Source of the DNA: Rhodocyclaceae bacterium
Lineage (GTDB): Bacteria > Pseudomonadota > Gammaproteobacteria > Burkholderiales > Rhodocyclaceae
Length of the DNA stretch: 64,000 nt
Assembly: GCA_020445745.1 (NCBI GenBank)
Contig: JAGRGB010000200.1
Coordinates: 1-64,000 of the forward strand
Direction of reading: 5' to 3'
The notes beneath the pieces were generated by a model, which had not been told where the DNA came from, did no database searches, and saw nothing but the letters and a program-made list of their open reading frames with translations. The translations under genes were made by a program, and so were the position numbers. The stretch's first letter is position 1, and the number at the start of each line of letters is the position of its first letter. Shown here in pieces: positions 8,857 to 15,080 of the stretch.

Positions 8857-9204
8857 TCAACCGCTGCCGGCCTGCTTGATCCAGCCGCCCAGCAGCTTGC
8901 CGATCTCGGCGACCATGCCGCTTACATGCTGGTACTGCCCGTCACTGAACCACGCCCAGCGGTGTGCCAGGCGCAGGTACAGGCGCAACCGGTCGAGCGC
9001 CGCGTCGGCCTCGGCAAGCGCCTGCACGCGGTGCTCGCCCCGCGCGCTGCGGGCCGCGAACACGGCCTCCTGGCAGTCCAGCGCGGCATCGGCCAGGCGC
9101 CGCGTGACGGTGGTCCGGTAGGGTTTCGGAAAACGCTCCACCTTAGGGAGCAACCACGCCAGCAGGTCGAACAATCGGGTCAGCAACACCAGCTCCTGTG
9201 CCAT
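8857..9204 (-). CDS. avd: DGR accessory variability determinant (Avd-like, S23/four-helix bundle)
   Basis: 115 aa, ATG at 9204 preceded by GGAGGA seven bases upstream. The protein is all helix, with the family pattern [17 protein letters not shown], then [18 protein letters not shown], then [19 protein letters not shown], ending [10 protein letters not shown]. Established knowledge: Avd forms a pentameric barrel that binds the RT and template RNA and is needed for mutagenic cDNA synthesis. Its length matches the family (about 110-130 aa). It is on the strand opposite to both the TR and the RT, an unusual order, since avd-TR-RT are usually collinear. Its start lies 35 bp from the RT start, so divergent promoters would be very compact. 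Confidence 0.9.
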   Translation of the reverse strand: MAQELVLLTRLFDLLAWLLPKVERFPKPYRTTVTRRLADAALDCQEAVFAARSARGEHRVQALAEADAALDRLRLYLRLAHRWAWFSDGQYQHVSGMVAEIGKLLGGWIKQAGSG

Positions 9205-9239
9205 CGTCTCCTCCAAGTCATAGCCCGGCCTTCGAAGCC

Positions 9240-10541
9240 ATGTGCAACTGGCCCGCCTTGCTGCAGGCCTACGCCCGGGCGGCACGCGCCAAGCGGCGCC
9301 GGAGCGCGGTGGCGGCCCTCGACCACCGCATCGCCGACCGGCTGCTCGAGCTGCAGCGCGAGCTGCTCGACGGCGACTACCGCCCCGGCCGTTACACCCA
9401 CTTCGTGATCCACGAGCCCAAGCGCCGGCGCATCAGCGCCGCGCGCTTTCGCGATCGGATCGTGCAGCATCCTGGAAACCGTGGTTGGACATGCCCGAGG
9501 GTGCGGCGGGCGTGCTGTCTGGCAAGGCGCGACGAGGCCGCAGGGCCGCCCCCTGCAACGAGGAGCAACGCCGCCAGGCGGCGTGCCAGTCGCGCCATCG
9601 GGCACGTAGCGGACCCGCCCGGCGGGTCAGCCCAGAAAGATCGCATATGTCATTCATGCGCGAGATTTCACACTGGCCCGAGAGCGGTCAACTGCGGTTT
9701 CCAGGATCTTGCGCTGTGCGCCATCATCGAGCCGCGCTTCGAGCGAGTGTTCATCGCCGACAGCTACGCCAACCGCGTCGGCAAGGGCACCCACCGCGCG
9801 ATCGCCCGGCTGCAGCATTTCGCGCGCTGCCACCGCTACGTGCTACGTGCCGACATCCGCCAGCACTTCGCCTCGATCGACCACGCGATCCTGCTCGACG
9901 GCCTGACGCGCAAGGTCCCCGAGCCGGACCTGATCGCGCTGATCGAGCACATCCTCGCAGGCGGCCGCGACGCTCTGCGCCACGAGTACGACATGGTGTG
10001 GTTCGCCGGCGACGACCTGCTCGCGCAGTGCCGGCCGCGGGGCCTTCCGATCGGCAACCTGACTTCGCAGTTCTGGTCGAATTGCTACCTCCACCCCTTC
10101 GACCTGTTCGTCAAGCGCGAGCTCGGCTGCCGCGCCTATCTGCGCTACGTGGACGATTTCGCGCTGTTCGCCGAGGACAAGGCCACGCTGTGGGCGTGGA
10201 AGGCAGCGATCCGCGAGCGCCTGGCCAGCCTGCGCCTGACGCTGCACGAGGGCAGCACCCAGGTCGCGCCGAGCGCCGCCGGCACGCCGTGGCTCGGCCA
10301 GGTGATCTACCCGACACGGCGCCGGCTGAAGGCGCGCAAGCTGCGCTTCGCCCGCCGCCGCCTCGAAGCCCGCTACCGGGCCTACTGCGCCGGCGAGATC
10401 TCCTTCGCCGAGTTCGACGCCAGCGTGCGTGGCTGGCTCGCCCACGCTGCGCATGCGGACAGCTGGGGCCTGCGACGAGACGTGCTGGCGCCGTTCGTGC
10501 TCGCGCCCGGCGACGTGCCGGGGCGGCCCCGGCGGCGCTGA
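9240..10541 (+). CDS. DGR reverse transcriptase with an 80-codon in-frame insertion
   Basis: 433 aa from the ATG at 9240 (a GTG at 9198 is an alternative; no clear Shine-Dalgarno). Residues 1-77 hold the N-terminal helices and the FVIHEPKRRRIS...FRDRIVQ segment; residues 158 on resume with ALCAIIEPRFERVFIADSYANRVGKGTHRA. Motif A with the catalytic Asp is in RADIRQHFASID (about 203). The DGR-type motif IGNLTSQ (about 268-274) replaces the QGxxxSP of retrons and introns. The catalytic YVDD is at about 302-305. Without the insertion the protein would be 353 aa, normal for the family. The insertion falls between fingers motifs and leaves all catalytic residues intact and the frame open, so activity is possible but unproven. 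Established role: copies TR RNA to cDNA with errors at adenines for retrohoming into VRs. Confidence 0.9.
   Translation: MCNWPALLQAYARAARAKRRRSAVAALDHRIADRLLELQRELLDGDYRPGRYTHFVIHEPKRRRISAARFRDRIVQHPGNRGWTCPRVRRACCLARRDEAAGPPPATRSNAARRRASRAIGHVADPPGGSAQKDRICHSCARFHTGPRAVNCGFQDLALCAIIEPRFERVFIADSYANRVGKGTHRAIARLQHFARCHRYVLRADIRQHFASIDHAILLDGLTRKVPEPDLIALIEHILAGGRDALRHEYDMVWFAGDDLLAQCRPRGLPIGNLTSQFWSNCYLHPFDLFVKRELGCRAYLRYVDDFALFAEDKATLWAWKAAIRERLASLRLTLHEGSTQVAPSAAGTPWLGQVIYPTRRRLKARKLRFARRRLEARYRAYCAGEISFAEFDASVRGWLAHAAHADSWGLRRDVLAPFVLAPGDVPGRPRRR
9469..9707. mobile_element. small inverted-repeat element (MITE-like/palindromic) inside the RT gene
   Basis: Bounded by perfect 13-bp inverted repeats: ATCCTGGAAACCG at 9469-9481 and CGGTTTCCAGGAT at 9695-9707. 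Exactly 240 bp (9471-9710) separate the two halves of the conserved RT segment, so the frame is kept, and the element has no stop in the RT frame. It contains internal palindromes (CGCCGCCAGGCGGCG and ACCCGCCCGGCGGGT). It encodes no transposase. There is no clear target duplication: the pre-insertion site could be CAGCATGCGCTG or CAGCTTGCGCTG. It resembles in principle the in-frame palindromic elements known from Rickettsia genes, or a MITE. Confidence 0.7.
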
Positions 10542-10571
10542 TACGGCCGGCCCTACCCCCGAAGAATTCGC

Positions 10572-10590
10572 GGCGCCGCTGCGCGGCGCC
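10572..10590 (-). other. hairpin downstream of VR4
   Basis: The same perfect 19-nt hairpin on the minus strand, 53 nt beyond VR4 and seven bases after the stop of target 4. The following T-run is broken (AATTCTTC). It also lies just after the RT stop on the other strand, where it could slow transcription of both convergent genes. Confidence 0.6.
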
Positions 10591-10597
10591 CAGTGGG

Positions 10598-13504
10598 TCA
10601 GCGTTGCGGCGAGCCAGCGTCCGGCGGCGCGGCGGGCGGTGGAACGATGGGGGAACCACGACACACCCGAAAGCCGATGCTGATGAAGCGGAAGTCGGGG
10701 GAGAGGTTGAAGCGGTCGGCCGCGCGACAGTCCTGCGGATGGAAGTACCACGACCCGCCGCGCAACACCCGGGACGCTTCGCCGCCGGGGCCGACGCGCT
10801 CCGGATCGTGAAATTCGTTCAGGCACCACTCCCAGACGTTGCCGGCCAGATCAAGCGCGCCCTCGACGCTCGCGCCCTGCGGATAGCAGCCGACCGCGCT
10901 GGCCGCTCCGAGATAGACGCCACCTTCCCAATCGCTCTCGTCGCAGTTGGCGTGGCCCGCCCGGTAGTCCTCGCCCCAGGGATAGCTCCATCCCTCGGTG
11001 CCGCCCGCCGCGCGCTCCCACTCCCACTCGGTTGGCAGGCGGATCGGCTCGCCCAGCGCGTCCGACAGCCAGCGACAGAAGGCCATCGCCTCGAACCACG
11101 AGACATCGCTGCGCGGCATGTTCGGCTCCGGCCACGACGGCTCGTCCGGGGCATCGATGCGCCGATCGAGCCCCGCCCAGAACCGTTCCTCGCGGTAGCC
11201 GCTGGCGTCGATGAAGGCCTGGTACTGGGCCACCGTGACCGGATGACGGGCGATCGCGAAAGCCGGCAGGCCGGGGTGGGTTTGCTCCTGGTAGCCAAAC
11301 GGCGCCGGCCCCGGGATCTCGACCCAGGCGATGTCCGGCAGCCCCCGCGCGTCGAGGCCGACGCCGGGCCGCCGGTCGAGGCCGAAGCGGCCGAGCGCGC
11401 GCCCGGCGGCGGCACGGGGGCGCGGGTCCGGCCAGCGCTCGATGTCGTCGATCGCGTGGCCCCACTGTTTGTCGATGCGGCTCAGCAGGGCCGGCGCAAG
11501 TTCGGGCGAACCGACGTGCTGCCACACCGCCGAGGCGAGCTCCGGATTGGCCGCGGCCAGCCAGCCGACCAGCCGTGCGGTCGCGGCGACATCGCCGGCG
11601 CAGGCCTCGGCGGCGATCTCGGCCACCACCTCCCAGCCGCTGCGCGCCCACCAGCGATCCGAGGGCCAGAAATCGGCGGCGACGCGCCGGCCGCCGCGGC
11701 TCGCCTCGATCAGCACGTGGCTGGCGAGGTATTCCTGCAGCAGCTGGTGAGTGAAGCGCAGGTCGTCGCCGCTATGTTCGAGCACACTGGCGTCCCGCGA
11801 GAAATCCAGCAGGGCGTCATCCAGCGCGACGTCTGCGCGTGGCAGCGCGGTCTGGGCGCCGTCCTGTTCGGCGACGCCCGCGAGCCGCTGCAGCTGCTCG
11901 GCCAGAGCGGTCAGCCCGGCGATCCACGCGCCCTCGTCCGGGACGCCGTCGGCATCGTTGCGCTGCGCACGGGCCTCCCCCTCGCGACGGTACAGCACCG
12001 ACAGGAAGCCGCGGAAGAGCTGGGCGCGGTTGTGCGGCAGCTGGGGCAATGCGGCGATGATCTGCAGCAGGTAGGGATTGCCGGCGATGCGCAGCAGATT
12101 GCGCGGATCAAAGCGCACGGTGCGCCAGGCATGGTCCTCCTCGCCAGTGGTGGTCGAATGGACGTCCGGCGATTGTCGCGGAATCTCGTCGACTGTCCAG
12201 AACAGCGCGCCCGCGCCGGCCGCCTCCCACTTGCGCCAGGCCGACGCCACCGCCTCGCCGCCCGCAATGCGCCAGAACAGCCCCTCGGCCTCGGCCTGCG
12301 GCTTGTCCATCGCATCATGTAGCCGGTGCAGGAAGTCGCGCACCTGCGGCGGCGACAGCGGCTGCAGGCCGAGCGTATCGAACGGCAGCGACAGCTCGCC
12401 GAAATCCTTCTCGCGGCAGCTCACGATCACCGCGGCGATCCGCTCGTCGGCCGCGAAATCCTTGATCTCTTCGGCCTTGCCGTGTCGCTGGCGGGGCGGG
12501 ATCTCGTTCACCGCGTCGAGCAGCAGCACCAGCCGGCCCTGGTCGCGCAGCGCCTCCAGGTGCTTGCCGAAGGCGGGCAGCGCGTGGGCCGCGAAATCGG
12601 CCAGCGACATGCCGGCCCGGGTCCAGCGCCCGAGTTCGAGCAGCACCGGCACCGGCGCATCGACACTGCCGAGGGCGGCGCGGGCATATTCGACCGCGAT
12701 GCGCTGGAGCGAAAAGGACTTGCCCGCGCCGGGCTCGCCCAGCACCGCCAGGCGGCGCACCTTGCGCCCCGGCAGATCGCGGTAGGCGTCGAGCACATCC
12801 TCGTAGCGGCGGGCTTCCGCCTGCTCCGCCTGCGGCTCGACGCCGAACGCCTGCCACACCGCATGGGTGTCGATGCGCACCGACTTGAGCGCACGTTCGG
12901 CCGACAGCAGCGAGCGGTGCTCGTGGCCTTCGAGCGGCACGTAGCGCGCCTCGCGGTCGGAGTAGTGGCTGTGCACCAGCAGGCCGAGGGCGTCGAGTTC
13001 GGCGCGCCGCTGCGGCTCGGGCACGACCTCGGCACGGCCTTCCTGCACCGCGTCGCCCGACTGCGCGGCGGGCAGCCGGGCGCGGACGGCATCCATCAGC
13101 GCGTCCAGCGTGGCCGCCTCGTCCGCCCTGCAGCCGACCAGCTGGCATTCGCAGACAACGAACGGCAGTTCCGCGCCGTCGATCAGCAGCACGACGACCG
13201 GCTTCCCGATCCGGTCGGCCAGCAGCAGCTCGCGCTTCTGCCACGTGCACGCCGCCGAATCCTCGCCGACCACTGCCAGCACCAGGTCGGCGCGGCGCAG
13301 GGCCTGCTCGATCTGGTCGGCGAAATCCGCGATGCCCTCCGCCATCGACACCTCGTCGCGCCACGCCCTCGCGCCCAGACGCTCGACGCGCGCCTGCACC
13401 CGGGCGGCCCAGGCGTGGGCGTGGCCGCCCCGCGGGTAGCTGACGAAGACTTGGCGACCGACGAATTCGGAGGCGGCGGGCATCGCTGGGGGGCTCGGCG
13501 GCAT
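10598..13504 (-). CDS. DGR target 4: TIR-NACHT-FGE-like protein
   Basis: 968 aa from the ATG at 13504; in-frame ATGs at 13483 and 13525 are alternatives and none has a clear Shine-Dalgarno. TIR-like domain about residues 15-140 (RQVFVSYPRGG, then TWQKRELLLA with the expected Glu). A NACHT-type NTPase follows, with Walker A LGEPGAGKSF (about 253-262) and Walker B LVLLLDAVNEIP (about 321-333), then a helical region. The FGE-like domain starts near 720 (LPDIAWVEIPGP) and includes [10 protein letters not shown] and [10 protein letters not shown]4 covers about 910-953. Established knowledge: NACHT/STAND proteins are sensors in bacterial antiphage defence. It faces the RT gene tail to tail. Inference: ligand sensing by the diversified tip triggers NACHT oligomerisation and TIR activity. 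Confidence 0.88.
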   Translation of the reverse strand: MPPSPPAMPAASEFVGRQVFVSYPRGGHAHAWAARVQARVERLGARAWRDEVSMAEGIADFADQIEQALRRADLVLAVVGEDSAACTWQKRELLLADRIGKPVVVLLIDGAELPFVVCECQLVGCRADEAATLDALMDAVRARLPAAQSGDAVQEGRAEVVPEPQRRAELDALGLLVHSHYSDREARYVPLEGHEHRSLLSAERALKSVRIDTHAVWQAFGVEPQAEQAEARRYEDVLDAYRDLPGRKVRRLAVLGEPGAGKSFSLQRIAVEYARAALGSVDAPVPVLLELGRWTRAGMSLADFAAHALPAFGKHLEALRDQGRLVLLLDAVNEIPPRQRHGKAEEIKDFAADERIAAVIVSCREKDFGELSLPFDTLGLQPLSPPQVRDFLHRLHDAMDKPQAEAEGLFWRIAGGEAVASAWRKWEAAGAGALFWTVDEIPRQSPDVHSTTTGEEDHAWRTVRFDPRNLLRIAGNPYLLQIIAALPQLPHNRAQLFRGFLSVLYRREGEARAQRNDADGVPDEGAWIAGLTALAEQLQRLAGVAEQDGAQTALPRADVALDDALLDFSRDASVLEHSGDDLRFTHQLLQEYLASHVLIEASRGGRRVAADFWPSDRWWARSGWEVVAEIAAEACAGDVAATARLVGWLAAANPELASAVWQHVGSPELAPALLSRIDKQWGHAIDDIERWPDPRPRAAAGRALGRFGLDRRPGVGLDARGLPDIAWVEIPGPAPFGYQEQTHPGLPAFAIARHPVTVAQYQAFIDASGYREERFWAGLDRRIDAPDEPSWPEPNMPRSDVSWFEAMAFCRWLSDALGEPIRLPTEWEWERAAGGTEGWSYPWGEDYRAGHANCDESDWEGGVYLGAASAVGCYPQGASVEGALDLAGNVWEWCLNEFHDPERVGPGGEASRVLRGGSWYFHPQDCRAADRFNLSPDFRFISIGFRVCRGSPIVPPPAAPPDAGSPQR
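10644..10774 (-). repeat. variable repeat VR4
   Basis: 131 bp, gap-free against the TR. All 16 differences I count are at TR adenines; many AAC codons became TTC or CTC, enriching Phe and Leu on the predicted binding face. It shares the CCCCCATCGT 3' end with the other VRs. Confidence 0.95.
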
Positions 13505-14040
13505 GGCGACTGCATTCGACCGCATTGGCCGCAGCCGGTCAAGCGCCCGCTCCCTGGCGCCGGAGGCCGCGCCCGTTGAGCCGTTCGAGGGACTGGCGCC
13601 CTTGTGGGTGGCCACCAGGCAGCAAGATTCGGGCAGCACGCCGGCACGGGATGCGCCACTCGATCGCCGCAAGGCCGTCCTGTTGCGGCCTTGCAGGCGG
13701 CGTCCACGGGCAGACCAAGGTCGACGACGGTGAATCTTCGCGGACTCCGGACCCGTCGCTTGCGGGTTCGAGCCCCGCGGCGCCCACCCATTCCGTCCTG
13801 CCCACGGCGCCGACCCGGACGCCGCCGCGGGCCGCGCCGGGCAGTATGCCGCTGGGCAGTCCGGCTGGCCGGGTGGTCGTCACGCGCACTCCCGCGACCA
13901 TCGACCGGGGCGTCGCGAGGGCCGCGAAAAAGTGCACGTTCGCGCGCGATTCCGTGGCCCCCGCCGCCCCGGCGCCATCAATTCCGCACCGTCCCTGCCG
14001 TTAAGGAACCATCGCCCGTATGGCGACAACGGAAGGGTTC
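13505..14040. other. gene-poor boundary between the DGR locus and core genome
   Basis: About 535 bp with no protein I can support. At 13762-13788 lies a tRNA T-arm-like segment: GCGGG, loop TTCGAGC, CCCGC, then GGCGCCC and ACC. No matching 5' acceptor strand, D-arm or anticodon arm was found within 120 bp upstream, so it is not a complete tRNA or tmRNA. It could be a relic of an attachment site, but that is speculative. Confidence 0.35.
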
Positions 14041-15075
14041 ATGCAGGTACTGATCGTCGACGACACACCGCTCAACCTGACGCTGATGCAGACCTTGATC
14101 GGCAAGCTGATGGACGGTGAGCCGGTGGCGTTCTCGGATCCCCGCCAGGCGCTCGACTGGTGTGCCACGCACCGCCTGGACCTGCTGATCGTCGACTACA
14201 TGATGCCGATCATCGACGGCATAGAATTCATAAGCAGATTCAAGGCCTTGCCAGCGCACGAGGACGTGCCGATCCTGATGGTGACGGCCGACCACGAAAA
14301 GCAGACCCGCTACGATGCGCTGCAGAGCGGCGCCACCGATTTCCTCAACAAGCCGATCGACCGCCACGAGTTCCTGCCGCGGGTGCGCAACATGCTCGCC
14401 CTGCGCCGGGCCCATCTGCAGACGCGCGAACGCGCCCGCCTGCTGGCCGACGAGGTGGCCCACGCGACCCGCGAGATCCATGCCCGCGAACGGGAAATGG
14501 TCACGCGCCTGGCACGCGCCGCCGAGTTTCGCGATCCGGAGACCGGCGCCCACATCCAGCGCATGTCCCACTACTCCGAACTGATCGCCCGCCAGCTCGG
14601 CGTCGACGCGGAGTATCAGCGCGCGATCCTGCTGGCCGCGCCGATGCACGACGTCGGCAAGCTCGGCATCCCGGACAGTGTCCTGCTCAAGCCCGGACGC
14701 CTGACCAGCGACGAGTTCGAGGTCATGAAGCGGCACCCGAAGCACGGCTTCGACATCCTCAACGAATCGAGTTCGCCGGTGATCCAGCTGGCCGCCAGCA
14801 TCGCGCTCTCCCACCACGAGCGATTCGACGGTGACGGCTATCCGCACGGGCTGGCGGCCGAAGACATCCCGCTGGAGGGGCGCATCGTGGCGGTCGCCGA
14901 CGTCTTCGATGCGCTGACGTCGAGCCGGCCGTACAAGAAGGCGTGGAGCCTGGACGACGCCCGCGCGCATCTCGAGTCCGGCCGCAGCCGCCATTTCGAC
15001 CCGGCATGCATCGACGCGTTTCTCGGCGCCTGGCCCCAGGTGCTCGCCATTCGCGAGCGCTTCGGCGAGGACTGA
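14041..15075 (+). CDS. response regulator with HD-GYP c-di-GMP phosphodiesterase domain
   Basis: 344 aa from the ATG at 14041 (MQVLIVDD), with GGAAGG just upstream; an ATG at 14020 is less likely. Receiver domain residues 1-120, with the phospho-acceptor Asp in LLIVDYMMP and Lys in FLNKPID. After a coiled linker comes an HD-GYP domain (about 150-340): HDVGKLGIPD holds the metal-binding HD, and HHERFDGDGYP plus the VADVFDALT segment complete the family signature. Role: phosphorylation-controlled hydrolysis of c-di-GMP in the cytoplasm. The hybrid kinase gene starts 5 bp downstream, so the two are probably one operon, and the kinase's C-terminal Hpt is a plausible phosphodonor. Confidence 0.92.
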   Translation: MQVLIVDDTPLNLTLMQTLIGKLMDGEPVAFSDPRQALDWCATHRLDLLIVDYMMPIIDGIEFISRFKALPAHEDVPILMVTADHEKQTRYDALQSGATDFLNKPIDRHEFLPRVRNMLALRRAHLQTRERARLLADEVAHATREIHAREREMVTRLARAAEFRDPETGAHIQRMSHYSELIARQLGVDAEYQRAILLAAPMHDVGKLGIPDSVLLKPGRLTSDEFEVMKRHPKHGFDILNESSSPVIQLAASIALSHHERFDGDGYPHGLAAEDIPLEGRIVAVADVFDALTSSRPYKKAWSLDDARAHLESGRSRHFDPACIDAFLGAWPQVLAIRERFGED

Positions 15076-15080
15076 CCCCG

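Noticed and set aside
8569-9408. A long plus-strand open frame running through the TR and across avd
   Set aside because: Its translation is low-complexity Pro/Gln/Arg-rich with no family resemblance, and it is antisense to the well-supported Avd gene. It is a product of high GC.
9471-9710. An intein or self-splicing intron in the RT gene
   Set aside because: 240 bp is far too short for an intein, and no intron core or splice motif was seen; terminal inverted repeats fit a palindromic or MITE-type element better.
9242-12322. A 1026-codon plus-strand open frame overlapping the RT and running antisense to target 4
   Set aside because: Arg/Ala-rich translation with no domain; the minus-strand TIR-NACHT-FGE gene and the RT frame explain the same DNA.
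13505-13800. A complete tRNA or tmRNA gene
   Set aside because: Only a T-arm-like hairpin and a 3' acceptor-like strand are seen; no complementary 5' acceptor, anticodon arm or tmRNA tag frame was found.
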